The notes below the pieces were generated by a model. That model did no database searches and was not told the DNA's origin. It saw only the letters and a program-made list of their open reading frames with translations. A stretch of 64,000 nucleotides of DNA from Sinomonas albida (lineage in GTDB: Bacteria; Actinomycetota; Actinomycetes; Actinomycetales; Micrococcaceae): NCBI RefSeq assembly GCF_004919045.1, contig NZ_SWDW01000017.1, forward strand, positions 1 to 64,000, read 5' to 3'. Positions 8,642 to 17,529 of this stretch are shown here, piece by piece; the first letter of the stretch is position 1; the number at the start of each line of letters is the position of its first letter. The position numbers and the translations under genes were made by a program.

Positions 8642-9590
8642 GGCGGACAGTCGAGTCCCCGGGGGCGAACACGGGCGGGAGGACAAAGCGGACGACGGCG
8701 GGGCGTCACGTTCGCTGCGCACGTCGCCCGGGTTCCGCGTCGGCATGTCCATCGCCATCGCGACCGGGCTCTACGGCATATCGTTCGGCGCGTTGGGCGT
8801 CGCGTCAGGGCTGAGCGTCCTCCAGACCGTGGCGTTGAGCCTGCTCATGTTCACGGGCGGTTCGCAGTTCGCGTTCATCGGGGTCCTCGGCGGCGGCGGT
8901 TCTGCCGCAGCCGCCACGGCCGCGGCGGCCTTGCTCGGGATCCGCAATGCGGTGTACGGAATGCAGCTCAACGCGATGTTCGGGCCGAGGGGGTGGCGCC
9001 GGTTCGCGGCGGCGCAGATCACCATCGACGAGTCAACCGCAACCGCGTCCGGGCAGACCGACCGGCGCGAGCAGCGCCGCGGCTTCTGGACCGCGGGCCT
9101 CGGCGTGTTCGTTCTGTGGAATGTCTTCACGGCCGTCGGCGCGTTCGCCGGCAACGCCCTCGGTGACCCGAAGCAGTGGGGCCTCGACGGTGCCGCGGTT
9201 GCCGCGTTCCTGGGCCTGCTCTGGCCGCGGCTCAAGGGCCGTGAACCCGTCGCGATCGCCGTGGTGTGCGCCCTCGCGACCGTGCTTGCCGTCCCGTTCC
9301 TCCCGCCCGGGATCCCGATTCTCGTGGCCGCACTCGTCGCAGCGGTCCTCGGCTGGGTCAGCCATGCCCGCGCCGAGTCGGGGCGCCTGCTGGCCGTTGA
9401 GGGCCTCGAACCGGACGTGGATCCGTACTCCCAGCGGGGGCGGGATCGAGGGGCCCGCGTCGGCTCGCCCGAGGCTGGCCCTGGGGGAGCGGATGCGAGC
9501 GCAACAGGTTCGGCTGGGACAGGTCCGGGCGAGGACGGTCCGCCTCACGACGCCGGCCCTGTTCGCGGCCCAGAGGAAGGCGCCTCATGA
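8634..9590 (+). CDS. azlC: AzlC-family branched-chain amino-acid exporter, large subunit
   Basis: Large subunit of an AzlCD-type exporter of branched-chain amino acids. The first 230 residues carry the family core (GLYGISFGALGVASG, FTGGSQFAFIGVL, GIRNAVYGMQLNAM and DESTATA) and several membrane helices. The start is uncertain: the first ATG (8745) falls inside helix 1, so the TTG at 8634, overlapping the preceding stop, is proposed (318 aa). An unusual hydrophilic Gly/Asp/Glu-rich tail of about 75 residues follows the last helix. It overlaps azlD by 4 nt (ATGA). Confidence 0.85.
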   Translation: MSEADSRVPGGEHGREDKADDGGASRSLRTSPGFRVGMSIAIATGLYGISFGALGVASGLSVLQTVALSLLMFTGGSQFAFIGVLGGGGSAAAATAAAALLGIRNAVYGMQLNAMFGPRGWRRFAAAQITIDESTATASGQTDRREQRRGFWTAGLGVFVLWNVFTAVGAFAGNALGDPKQWGLDGAAVAAFLGLLWPRLKGREPVAIAVVCALATVLAVPFLPPGIPILVAALVAAVLGWVSHARAESGRLLAVEGLEPDVDPYSQRGRDRGARVGSPEAGPGGADASATGSAGTGPGEDGPPHDAGPVRGPEEGAS

Positions 9591-9898
9591 GCCTGTGGTT
9601 CTGGGTGCTTCTGGCGTGCGCAGTGGCCTACGCGACGAAGCTGCTGGGCTATCTGGTGCCCCGCCGCTGGATGCAGAACGAGCGCATGACCCGCATCGCG
9701 GGGACCGTGACGATCGGGCTGCTCGCCTCGCTCACTGCCGTCAACGCCGTGGCGAGCGGCCAAGCGTTGACGTTCGACGCGCGGATCGGCTCCCTCGTCG
9801 CGGCCGCGGCCGCTCTGGTCCTGAGGGCGCCGTTCCTTGTCGTCGTTCTGGTCGGCGCTGCTGCGGCCGCGGGACTCCGCCTTCTCGGCTGGGGCTGA
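9587..9898 (+). CDS. azlD: AzlD-family exporter small subunit
   Basis: 103 aa membrane protein with four hydrophobic stretches, starting MSLWFWVLLACAVAYATKLLGYLVP. It is the usual small partner of AzlC in branched-chain amino-acid export. The start codon overlaps the azlC stop (ATGA), so the two subunits are probably made in a fixed ratio. Size and topology match the family. Confidence 0.88.
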   Translation: MSLWFWVLLACAVAYATKLLGYLVPRRWMQNERMTRIAGTVTIGLLASLTAVNAVASGQALTFDARIGSLVAAAAALVLRAPFLVVVLVGAAAAAGLRLLGWG

Positions 9899-9973
9899 GG
9901 ACTCTGGCCTGAGCCCCCAGCCCCTTAGCCTCCTGTGGGCGCGGGCGCGGGCGCGGGCATCAGCATGAGCAGA

Positions 9974-10009
9974 GGCTGGGGCTCGAGCGCTTGACCCGAG
10001 CCCGCAGCC
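9974..10009. terminator. Hairpin between convergent genes
   Basis: GGCTG-GGGCTCG (9974-9985) pairs with CGAGCCC-G-CAGCC (9997-10009), a 12-bp stem with one bulged G, between azlD and the convergent Gln-rich membrane-protein gene. No strong T-run, so it is a moderate terminator candidate for either strand. Confidence 0.4.
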
Positions 10010-10016
10010 CCCTTCG

Positions 10017-10913
10017 CTATTGCTGCGGCGTCCCAGCTCCGCCGGCCTCGCCGGACTGCTCGGACTGACCGGGTTCGCCGGACTGACCGGGCTGGCCTGG
10101 CCGGCGGGGCTCACCGGTGGGACCGTGGGTCGGTTCCGCCGGGGGCTGGTAGCCGGGCTGGTAACCGGGCTGGTTGTACTGCGGCTGGTTGTACTGGGGT
10201 TGGCCATGCTGTGGCTGGTTGTGCTGCGGCTGGCCATAGGCGGGCTGGCCGTACTGCTGCTGAGGCGGCTGCTGGCCATAACCCTGCTGGCCATAACCCG
10301 GCTGTCCTGGGCCCTGCTGGCCATAACCCGGCTGGCCGTAGCCCGGCTGGTTGTACTGCTGCTGCCCGTAGCCGGGCTGACCGTAGGCCTGAGGCTGACC
10401 GTACTGTTGCGGCGCTCCGTAGGCGCCCTGACCGCGCGGTCCCATGAGCGCGCCCTTGCCGTAGTAGACCGACTCGCCGTAGCTGAGGATCGGGGCGAAG
10501 ACGATGGCGAGCAGCACGAGGCCTACCGTCCACGCGACGTCCTTGCCGAAGGACTTCGCCAGATCGTTCATGACGAAGATGTTCAACACGATGACTCCGA
10601 TGGCACCGATCCAGCCCACGAAGATGTTGAGGACCGGGAAGAACAGCAGTGCGTAGCCGCCGACGTAGAGCCAGATCCACCACAGCGGCCGGCCCACGAT
10701 GTCGATCAGGTTGTAGAGGTTGTAGAAGGGCACGTACGCGGCCCACTGGGGCTTCCCGGCCTTGCGGAAGATCCCCATGAAAAGCAGTCCCGTGATGCCA
10801 GCCCAGACGATCACCCAGATGATCGAGCTGAAGATGGCTGCGCCGATCAGGGCGCCGCTCGTGAGGCCGCCCCCGGATCCATAGGTACTCATGTAGGTGG
10901 CAAGAGTGCTCAT
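10017..10913 (-). CDS. DUF5684-like membrane protein with Gln/Tyr/Pro repeat tail
   Basis: 298 aa. The N-terminal half has four membrane helices with the signature [28 protein letters not shown], typical of DUF5684-like proteins found near signal peptidases. From about residue 150 on the protein is a low-complexity tail of YGQP/YNQP-type repeats (Gln, Tyr, Pro, Gly), then a Pro/Gly/Ser end. The ATG at 10913 is used; an in-frame ATG at 10943 and another at 10892 are possible, none with a strong ribosome site. An inverted repeat GTCGGA-CTA-TCCGAC (10927-10941) overlaps the upstream region. Function unknown. Confidence 0.7.
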   Translation of the reverse strand: MSTLATYMSTYGSGGGLTSGALIGAAIFSSIIWVIVWAGITGLLFMGIFRKAGKPQWAAYVPFYNLYNLIDIVGRPLWWIWLYVGGYALLFFPVLNIFVGWIGAIGVIVLNIFVMNDLAKSFGKDVAWTVGLVLLAIVFAPILSYGESVYYGKGALMGPRGQGAYGAPQQYGQPQAYGQPGYGQQQYNQPGYGQPGYGQQGPGQPGYGQQGYGQQPPQQQYGQPAYGQPQHNQPQHGQPQYNQPQYNQPGYQPGYQPPAEPTHGPTGEPRRPGQPGQSGEPGQSEQSGEAGGAGTPQQ

Positions 10914-10989
10914 GGCGCAGACATTAGTCGGACTATCCGACATTTGGCGACGGTGCAGGTGAACATTCTCCGCCGCGAGGAAGCGACCG

Positions 10990-11616
10990 CTAGAGCGGGA
11001 GGTCGACTTCCGGGATGGCCTCGAGGGGCGGGAGGGGGCGCTGCTCGCGGTGCGTGCGGATGGCGTCTTCGACGAGGGCCACGTACCGCAGCCACGCCAT
11101 CGAGCCGGGTGCCACCGTGTCGCCGACGCCGATGAGCATCGCGACGAGCCGCACCATGTCGAGGAGGCGCAGCTCCTCCCGCAGCGTTCCCTGATCCTGC
11201 CCTCGGGTGAGCAGCACGCCCATCGACTCGATGAGCTTGCCTGCGATGCCGACTAGGATCTGCCTCCTGCCCGCGACGGCGGAGAGCAGATGATGCTCCT
11301 CGTTCGCGACCTGCATGACCGCGCTCAGCACCTCGATGAGCCCTGCCGCAGCGTCCGGGTTCCTGAGTGCCGTCTCGGTCACGGGCTCCACCTTGAGCCG
11401 GACCTGCCGTTCGATCGCCGCGAGGACGAGCTCGTCCTTGTCCGCGAAGTTCCGGAAGAGCGTGGCGGGTCCCACGCCAGCGCGGTCGGCCACCGCCTTG
11501 AGGGACACCTGGGGGCCGTCCTCCCGGAAGCACTCGAGGGCGGCCGAGATGATCTTCTCGATGTTGCGGGCCGCATCCGCACGCATCGGCTTTCGCCATG
11601 CCCCTTCGTACTGCAT
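10990..11616 (-). CDS. TetR/AcrR family transcriptional regulator
   Basis: 208 aa. The N-terminal TetR DNA-binding domain (about 12-60) has [43 protein letters not shown]; the C-terminal ligand domain is helical with no recognisable ligand. The start at 11616 (GGAGG very close by) or the internal ATG at 11586 could be used. Followed by the Gln-rich membrane protein on the same strand, which might be a target. Confidence 0.85.
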   Translation of the reverse strand: MQYEGAWRKPMRADAARNIEKIISAALECFREDGPQVSLKAVADRAGVGPATLFRNFADKDELVLAAIERQVRLKVEPVTETALRNPDAAAGLIEVLSAVMQVANEEHHLLSAVAGRRQILVGIAGKLIESMGVLLTRGQDQGTLREELRLLDMVRLVAMLIGVGDTVAPGSMAWLRYVALVEDAIRTHREQRPLPPLEAIPEVDLPL

Positions 11617-11751
11617 GCCTCCACCGTATCTACCGAGAGTGCTGCTTTCGTAGATGTGAAGCTCGACTCTCAGGAGAATGCTGCATGTCTCGGGCGAATA
11701 TTACGCGCCGTCCACGCACGGCCCGCGCGGCGCCCGTGCGAGACTGGCCGC

Positions 11752-12093
11752 ATGATTGTCGCCTTTTCGGTGTCCCCCTCCGGCGAGCGGCCCGCGGAAG
11801 CCGGGCGCGCGCCATCGGACGTTCCCTCCGATTCCGTCCACGAGGCAGTCGCGGCAGCGGTGCGGATCGTCCGCGAGTCGGGCCTCCCGAACCGCACGAG
11901 CTCGATGTTCACGGAGATCGAGGGCGAGTGGGACGAGGTCATGGACGTGGTCAAACGTGCCACGGAGGCCGTGGGCCGGTACGGCTCGCGCGTCTCACTC
12001 GTGCTCAAGGCGGACATCCGCCCGGGCCACACCGGGGAGATCGACGGCAAGGTCGAACGGCTCGAGCGGGCGATCGGCCAAGAGCCTTCCTGA
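11752..12093 (+). CDS. Thiamine-binding (MTH1187/YkoF) family protein
   Basis: 113 aa, with the MTH1187-family layout: N-terminal strand MIVAFSVSPSG, VHEAVAAAVRIVRESGLPNRTSSMFTEIEGEWDEVMDVVKRA, and KADIRPGHTGEIDGKVERLE. Members bind thiamine or its pyrimidine moiety in solution and form oligomers; precise role unclear. The frame is open upstream to 11290 but that part overlaps the TetR gene on the other strand; the ATG at 11752 gives the normal family length. Confidence 0.8.
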   Translation: MIVAFSVSPSGERPAEAGRAPSDVPSDSVHEAVAAAVRIVRESGLPNRTSSMFTEIEGEWDEVMDVVKRATEAVGRYGSRVSLVLKADIRPGHTGEIDGKVERLERAIGQEPS

Positions 12094-12179
12094 ATTTGGG
12101 TTTTCGCGGGTCCGGGGCGCCCTGACACGCGGAAGACCGGCGATTGCGGCAGGGGGCGGACGGGACCAGACTGGGCCGC

Positions 12180-12842
12180 ATGATCGAGCACAACGCACGC
12201 CCCGAATGGACTGACGTGGAACGCTGGCTCACCACGACCGTCGTCAAGCCCGGGCCGGAGCACGAGCGCGCGCTGACCACCGCCGTCGAACGCGGGATGC
12301 CGCCCATCGAGGTCCAGCCCACGGCGGGGAAGCTCCTGAACCTCCTCGTGCGCCTGAGCGGCGCACGGCGGGTCCTCGAGATCGGTACCCTTGCGGGGTT
12401 CAGCACCATCTGGATGGCCCAGGCGCTCGCCAACGGCGGCCACCTCGACACGCTCGAGTATCTCCCCGAGCACGCCGCCGTGGCCCGGGAGAACCTCGAG
12501 GCGGCTGGCCTCTCCGATCGCGTCGACGTCCACGTGGGTCCCGCGCTCGAGAGCCTCCCCACGCTTCAGGGCCCCTACGACTTCGTGTTCATCGACGCCG
12601 ACAAGCAGAACGACGCGAACTACCTCGAATGGGCCGTACGGCTCGGCCGGCCGGGGACCGTCGTGGTGGTGGACAACGCCGTGTGGGAGGGCTCGCTGCT
12701 CGACCCGTCGAGGGACGAGACGAATGCGCCGGGCATCGTGGCCGCACTCGAGCTGCTGGGCGGACCGCTCTTCGACGCGACCGTGGTGCAAACCGTCGGC
12801 TCGAAGGGCTGGGACGGCTTCGCGCTCGCCGTGGTGAGGTGA
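12180..12842 (+). CDS. SAM-dependent O-methyltransferase (class I, family 3)
   Basis: 220 aa, the normal size of catechol/caffeoyl-CoA-type O-methyltransferases. The SAM site is VLEIGTLAGFSTIWMA (about 67-82), followed by the acidic LEYLPEHAAVAR and the metal-binding DFVFIDADKQN and VVDNAVW. The small-molecule substrate cannot be told. The start at 12180 (MIEHNARPEW) is preferred to an in-frame upstream ATG at 12144. Confidence 0.88.
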   Translation: MIEHNARPEWTDVERWLTTTVVKPGPEHERALTTAVERGMPPIEVQPTAGKLLNLLVRLSGARRVLEIGTLAGFSTIWMAQALANGGHLDTLEYLPEHAAVARENLEAAGLSDRVDVHVGPALESLPTLQGPYDFVFIDADKQNDANYLEWAVRLGRPGTVVVVDNAVWEGSLLDPSRDETNAPGIVAALELLGGPLFDATVVQTVGSKGWDGFALAVVR

Positions 12843-12849
12843 GGACAGC

Positions 12850-13356
12850 GTGCGCCTGACCTTCGAGATCGCCGACGCCGGCCCGCTCGACGCTGAGGAA
12901 CTCCTCGCCGTCAAGGACCAGGGCTGGCGCGAGGCCTACACCCACGTGTTCTCACCCGAGTTTCTGGCCGGCCTCGGCAGGGAGCCCGGGCGGACCGAGC
13001 GCTGGCGGCGCCTTCTCGCGGGCGACGGCGGAGCTCACTTCGCGGTGGGCCGCACCGACGGGAGGATTGTCGGCATGGCGGGAGCGGGGCCAGCCCTGGA
13101 GGGCGCGCCGGCCCCCGAGGAGGTCTACACCGTCTACGTGCTCGCGGAGGTCTACGGCACTGGGCTCGCGCGGGCGCTCACGGAGCGCGTGATCGGCGAT
13201 CGGCCTGCATTCCTCTGGGTCCTGGAGGACAACCCGCGAGCCATCGCGTTCTACACGAAGCTCGGCTTCGCCCCCGACGGCACGCGCGAGTTCTTTGAGG
13301 CGGACGGGAAGCAGGTCCCCGAGATCCGGATGGTCCGCCGTGGCTCAACCCCCTGA
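12850..13356 (+). CDS. GNAT family N-acetyltransferase
   Basis: 168 aa acetyl-CoA-dependent acetyltransferase. The core is VYTVYVLAEVYGTGLARALTERV (motif A, a degenerate acetyl-CoA loop) and LEDNPRAIAFYTKLGFAPDG (motif B). Starts at GTG 12850, 7 nt after the methyltransferase stop, so they may form a two-gene operon. Substrate unknown. Confidence 0.82.
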   Translation: MRLTFEIADAGPLDAEELLAVKDQGWREAYTHVFSPEFLAGLGREPGRTERWRRLLAGDGGAHFAVGRTDGRIVGMAGAGPALEGAPAPEEVYTVYVLAEVYGTGLARALTERVIGDRPAFLWVLEDNPRAIAFYTKLGFAPDGTREFFEADGKQVPEIRMVRRGSTP

Positions 13357-13380
13357 GCCGCGCTGGGATAGCGTTACGCC

Positions 13381-14211
13381 ATGGACGCTCGCACTCCGCG
13401 CCTTGCGCCGGGTCTCTACCCGATCGACACGGGCACGGCCGAGCTCCAGCGCGACGGCGATTCCGCCGACGGCTGGCTCCTCAAGATCAACGGCGTGCAG
13501 AGCTCGCACATCGTGCTGAGCGATCCGCGGCGGCTCGACTTCGAGTACATGCGCTGGATCGTGGCGCTCGTCGAGGAGCGCTTCCCGCCGGAGGGCACGG
13601 GCCGGCTCCGTGCGCTGCACCAGGGCGGCGGCGGGTGCTCGATGCCGCGATACCTCGCGGCGCGCTATCCGGACGCGCGGCAGGTGGTCGTGGAGCTCGA
13701 CGGCCAGCTCGCCGAATACGTGCGGGCGTGGTTCGACCTCCCGAAGGCTCCGCTCATGCGGCTGCGCGTCGGAGAGGCCCGGGCGGTCACCGAGTCGCTC
13801 ACGCCGCAGACCCGCGACCTCGTGATCCGCGACGTCTTCTCCGGCTCGCGGACGCCGCACCCGCTCACGACCGTCGAGTTCATCCACGCCTCGGCGCGGC
13901 TCCTCGACGGCGGCGGGCTCTTCGTCGCGAACGTCGGGAGCGCGCCGGACCAGGTCACGGCGCGGGAGGAGGCCGCGTCGATCGCGGAGGTCTTCCCTTA
14001 CCTGGCCATCGTCGCCGACCCCGCGATGCTCAAGGGCCGGCGGTTCGGGAACATCATCGTCGCGGCGAGCGACAGTCCCCTTGAAGGCTCCGCCGGGTTG
14101 CGCCGTCGTCTGTTGGGAGGGGGCGTGCCCGCCCACTATTGGGACGACGCGCAGGTGCGCTCGTGGATCGGTGCGGCGCCCCCGCGGCATGATCCGCCGG
14201 GTGCAAGCTGA
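13381..14211 (+). CDS. Spermidine synthase-like methyltransferase-fold protein
   Basis: 276 aa. It has a Rossmann fold related to polyamine synthases: LHQGGGGCSMPRYLAARYPDARQVVVELDG is the nucleotide-binding loop and acidic residue, and RDVFSGSRTPHPLTTVEF matches the later catalytic region of the spermidine synthase-like (fused) proteins of actinobacteria. The usual polyamine-binding residues are not obvious, so the reaction is uncertain. It is convergent with the LysR gene, with 4 nt between stops. Confidence 0.75.
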   Translation: MDARTPRLAPGLYPIDTGTAELQRDGDSADGWLLKINGVQSSHIVLSDPRRLDFEYMRWIVALVEERFPPEGTGRLRALHQGGGGCSMPRYLAARYPDARQVVVELDGQLAEYVRAWFDLPKAPLMRLRVGEARAVTESLTPQTRDLVIRDVFSGSRTPHPLTTVEFIHASARLLDGGGLFVANVGSAPDQVTAREEAASIAEVFPYLAIVADPAMLKGRRFGNIIVAASDSPLEGSAGLRRRLLGGGVPAHYWDDAQVRSWIGAAPPRHDPPGAS

Positions 14212-14215
14212 CCGT

Positions 14216-15130
14216 TCAGCTCTCGCCGGGGGCCGCGGTCCCCATGAGCATGGGCCGCGACTCCGCTACCTTCCGCTTGAGCGCATCGACGACCGCGGCT
14301 ACGGCCGGCTGCCGCATCGAATCCGGGCGCAGGACCATCCAATAGGGGAGTTGTGCGCGGAAGTAGTCGGGCAGGAGGCGCGTGAGGTCGGGGTGACGGT
14401 CGGCCATGAAGCACGGCAGGAATCCGATCCCAGCGCCCGCACGCGTGGCCTCGACGTGCACGAAGACGTTCGTGGACGTGAGGCCGTCCTGCATTTCGGG
14501 GACGAGCCGCCGCGGCGCGTCGAGATCGTCGACCTGGAGCATGGAGTCCACGAAGTACACGAGTCCGTGCCGGGCTAGCTCCTCTGGAGTCGTTGGCGCT
14601 CCGTGCCGGGCGAGGTAGTCGCGCGAAGCGTACATGCCGAGCGTGTAGTCCCCGAGCCGCACGGCCTCGGCTCGGTGCACCTGCGGCTCGCCCACCACGA
14701 CCTCGATGTCGACGCCCGACCGCTGCTGGAGCGCGCGCCGCGTCACGGTGATGAGCTCGACGGCGAGTCCGGGGTGCTGCTGACGCAGCTCGGCCACGGC
14801 GGGCGAGGCGATGTACGCGCTGAAGCCGTCTGTCGCCGTCATGCGCACGCTGCCGGTCACCGGATCGTCCGCTCCAGGCGCCAAACGGGCGACGGCGTCC
14901 GCGACCTGCGCAGCGACGCCCACCGCGCGCTCGCCGAGGGGGGTGAGCTCCCAGCCGCCGGCGGCGCGGGCGAGGACGCGGCCGCCGAGCGCCTTCTCGA
15001 GGGCCGCGATCTTGCGCGCGATCGTCGTGTGGTTGAGGCCGAGCTTGTCTCCCGCGGCCGTGAACTTGCCGGCGCGGGAGACCTCGAGGAGCACGAGGAG
15101 CTGGTCGGGGGAGGGCGACGCCGTCGTCAT
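14216..15130 (-). CDS. LysR-family regulator, divergent from transporter operon
   Basis: 304 aa, the typical LysR size. N-terminal HTH: LLVLLEVSRAGKFTAAGDKLGLNHTTIARKIAALEKALG (about 10-48), then a substrate-binding domain. It diverges from the MHS transporter/dehydrogenase pair with 175 bp between starts, the classic arrangement for a LysR activator of the neighbouring operon. The ATG at 15130 fits the family; the upstream in-frame extension is not needed. Confidence 0.88.
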   Translation of the reverse strand: MTTASPSPDQLLVLLEVSRAGKFTAAGDKLGLNHTTIARKIAALEKALGGRVLARAAGGWELTPLGERAVGVAAQVADAVARLAPGADDPVTGSVRMTATDGFSAYIASPAVAELRQQHPGLAVELITVTRRALQQRSGVDIEVVVGEPQVHRAEAVRLGDYTLGMYASRDYLARHGAPTTPEELARHGLVYFVDSMLQVDDLDAPRRLVPEMQDGLTSTNVFVHVEATRAGAGIGFLPCFMADRHPDLTRLLPDYFRAQLPYWMVLRPDSMRQPAVAAVVDALKRKVAESRPMLMGTAAPGES

Positions 15131-15305
15131 GGCCACACTGTAGCCCCGCGTGACGCCACAATGTGCAGGAATGCACAGATGCGTTGCCGATCTGACCATT
15201 GATGCGCCAATTTCGCGCAAGGATACTGGCTTGGTCAAAGGTGGCCCACATCACAGGGCTCGGTGCCGGACGGCACATGTCAGAGCAGACTCCCGGAGGG
15301 AACCC

Positions 15306-16685
15306 ATGAGCTCAACGCAGCGCTCGGGCGGCAGCGCCGCCGACAGATCGCTTCTGACCAAGATCGTGTCCGCCTCGATGGCCGGAACGGTCGTCGAGTG
15401 GTACGACTTCTTCCTCTACGCCACGGCGTCGACGATCGTCTTCAACAAGATCCTGCTGCCGAAGATGGGGAACGAGTATGACGCGATCATCGCGGCGTTC
15501 CTCACCTACGCCGTCGGCTTCGTCGCACGGCCGCTCGGCGGCGTGATCTTCGGGCAGATCGGTGACCGGCTCGGCCGCAAGCAGACGCTCCAGATCACGA
15601 TCATGCTGATCGGCATCGCGACCGTGCTCATGGGCTGCCTTCCGACGTATCAGCAGATCGGCGTGTGGGCCCCCATCCTGCTCGTGGTCCTCCGCTTCAT
15701 CCAGGGCCTGGCGCTCGGAGGCGAATGGGGCGGAGCGGTTCTCCTGGTCGCCGAGCATGCACCGGACCAGCAGCGCGCCTTCTGGGCCTCGTGGCCGCAA
15801 GCCGCCGTCCCGGTCGGCAACGTCCTCGCGACTTTCGTGCTCTGGATCATGACCACCCTGCTCCCCGGCGACGGCTTCCTGACGTGGGGCTGGCGGGTGG
15901 CGTTCTGGCTCTCGGCCGTCGTGGTGATCGTGGGCTACTACATCCGCACGAAGATCACGGATGCGCCCATCTTCCAGGCCGCGAAAGAGGAGCTGGACTC
16001 GGAGAAGGCCGCGGGCTATGGCGTCTTCGAGGTGCTCAAGCGGTACCCGAAGGGCGTGCTCGTGGGGATGGGGCTGCGGTTCGCCGAGAACATCTTCTAC
16101 TACCTCCTCGTGACGTTCTCGATCGTCTACCTCGGGACCGGGCTCAAGATGAACACGGGCGACATCCTTGGCGTCATCGCAATAGCCCACCTGTGCCACT
16201 TCGTGGTCATCCCGCTCGTCGGCCGGCTTGCGGATCGTGTGGGCCGGAAGCCCGTCTACCTCGTGGGTGCCATTCTGGGCGGGACCTGGGGTTTCTGGGC
16301 CTTCCCCGCGTTCGGCACGAAGAACACGTGGATCATCCTCTTGACGATCATCGTGGGCTTGGTCTTCCATGCCCTCATGTACGCCGGCCAGCCGGCGATC
16401 ATGGCTGAGATGTTCCCGACTCGCATGCGCTACTCGGGCGTCTCGATCTCGTACCAGGTGACGTCGATCGTCGCGGGCTCGCTCGCGCCGGTCTTCGCTA
16501 CCGAGTGGCTCAAGGCGACCGGCTCCTGGTGGCCGACGGCGGTCTACCTCGCCATTGCCGGTGTCATCACCGCCATCTCGGTCGTGGCGCTGCGCGAGAC
16601 GCGCGGCACGTCTCTCCGGGCGGTCGACGCGGCCGACGCCGCCCGGGAGGGTGTCGGCTCGGGTCAGGCTGGGGCCCGCGCATGA
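15306..16685 (+). CDS. MHS-family (MFS) metabolite:proton symporter
   Basis: 459 aa, 12 predicted membrane helices. Family marks: ASMAGTVVEWYDFFLYATAS at the N-terminus, GGVIFGQIGDRLGRKQTL (loop 2-3 motif), RFIQGLALGGEWGGAVLLVAEHAP, and GRLADRVGRKPVYL (loop 8-9). These define the metabolite:H+ symporters that take up organic acids. GGAGGG lies 5 nt before ATG 15306. The stop overlaps the dehydrogenase ATG by 4 nt, so the transported acid is probably the dehydrogenase's substrate. Confidence 0.9.
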   Translation: MSSTQRSGGSAADRSLLTKIVSASMAGTVVEWYDFFLYATASTIVFNKILLPKMGNEYDAIIAAFLTYAVGFVARPLGGVIFGQIGDRLGRKQTLQITIMLIGIATVLMGCLPTYQQIGVWAPILLVVLRFIQGLALGGEWGGAVLLVAEHAPDQQRAFWASWPQAAVPVGNVLATFVLWIMTTLLPGDGFLTWGWRVAFWLSAVVVIVGYYIRTKITDAPIFQAAKEELDSEKAAGYGVFEVLKRYPKGVLVGMGLRFAENIFYYLLVTFSIVYLGTGLKMNTGDILGVIAIAHLCHFVVIPLVGRLADRVGRKPVYLVGAILGGTWGFWAFPAFGTKNTWIILLTIIVGLVFHALMYAGQPAIMAEMFPTRMRYSGVSISYQVTSIVAGSLAPVFATEWLKATGSWWPTAVYLAIAGVITAISVVALRETRGTSLRAVDAADAAREGVGSGQAGARA

Positions 16686-17446
16686 GCGGCGCGCGGGCGA
16701 GCGGAGGGCTGGCCGGCCGCAAGGCCCTCGTGACCGGCGGCGGCGCGGGGATCGGCGCCGCCGTGGCGAGGGGACTTGCTGAGCGGGGCGCCGCCGTCGT
16801 CATCGCCGACCTGGACGGCGACGCCGCCGAAAAGCTCGCCGCGGACCTCGGCGGGGAGGCCTGGGCCGTGGACCTGCTCGACACCGAACCGCTCGAGTCG
16901 CTCAGGCTCGACTGCGACATCCTGGTCAACAACGCCGGGATCCAGAAGGTCGCGCCCATCCACGAGTTCGATCCGGACGCGTTCCGGCGCATCCAGCGGC
17001 TCATGGTCGAGGCGCCGTTCCTCCTGATCCGCGCAGCGTTGCCGCACATGTACGAACGGGGCTGGGGCCGCGTCATCAACCTCAGCTCGGTGCACGGGCT
17101 GCGGGCGTCGGCGTTCAAGAGCGCTTACGTCACGGCCAAGCACGCGCTCGAGGGGCTGTCCAAGGTGACGGCGCTCGAGGGCGCCGCGCACGGCGTCACC
17201 TCGAACTGCATCAATCCCGGGTACGTCCGCACGGCGCTCGTCGAGAAGCAGATCGCGGACCAGGCGGCAACGCACGGGATCCCCGAGTCCGAGGTGCTCG
17301 ACGAGGTCATGCTCACCGAGATGGCCGTGAAGCGGCTTGTCGAGCCGGCGGAGGTCGCCTCGCTCGCGTGCTGGCTCGCGTCCGACGACGCCGGAATGGT
17401 CACCGGCGCGAGCTACACGATGGACGGCGGCTGGTCGGCTCGGTAG
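16682..17446 (+). CDS. Short-chain dehydrogenase, probable 3-hydroxybutyrate dehydrogenase
   Basis: 254 aa classical SDR. The cofactor loop GGGAGIGAAVARGLAERGAAV, ILVNNAGI, catalytic SSVHG and YVTAKHALEG (Ser/Tyr/Lys) and CINPGYVRTALVEKQI are all visible. The last motif, with the following 'IADQAATHGIPESEVL' insertion, is characteristic of D-3-hydroxybutyrate dehydrogenases. Together with the coupled MHS transporter and divergent LysR it suggests uptake of 3-hydroxybutyrate and its oxidation to acetoacetate. A different beta-hydroxy acid is possible. Confidence 0.82.
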   Translation: MSGARASGGLAGRKALVTGGGAGIGAAVARGLAERGAAVVIADLDGDAAEKLAADLGGEAWAVDLLDTEPLESLRLDCDILVNNAGIQKVAPIHEFDPDAFRRIQRLMVEAPFLLIRAALPHMYERGWGRVINLSSVHGLRASAFKSAYVTAKHALEGLSKVTALEGAAHGVTSNCINPGYVRTALVEKQIADQAATHGIPESEVLDEVMLTEMAVKRLVEPAEVASLACWLASDDAGMVTGASYTMDGGWSAR

Positions 17447-17456
17447 GGGAAGCGAC

Positions 17457-17497
17457 AGCGCCGTCACGTCCGCAAGGTCTGCGGACGTGACGGCGCT
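17457..17497. terminator. Strong hairpin between convergent genes
   Basis: A perfect 17-bp stem, AGCGCCGTCACGTCCGC and its complement, around a 7-nt loop begins 11 nt after the dehydrogenase stop; the convergent DUF4190 gene ends at 17530. No T-run follows, but the length and position make it a likely bidirectional terminator. Confidence 0.65.
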
Positions 17498-17529
17498 GGT
17501 CGAGGTGGCGGGTTCGCCGAGGGCAGGCG

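Noticed and set aside
10927-10941. GTCGGA-CTA-TCCGAC as a TetR operator
   Set aside because: Single copy, overlaps a possible N-terminus of the membrane protein, and no second site near tetR supports it; kept only as a note in that entry.
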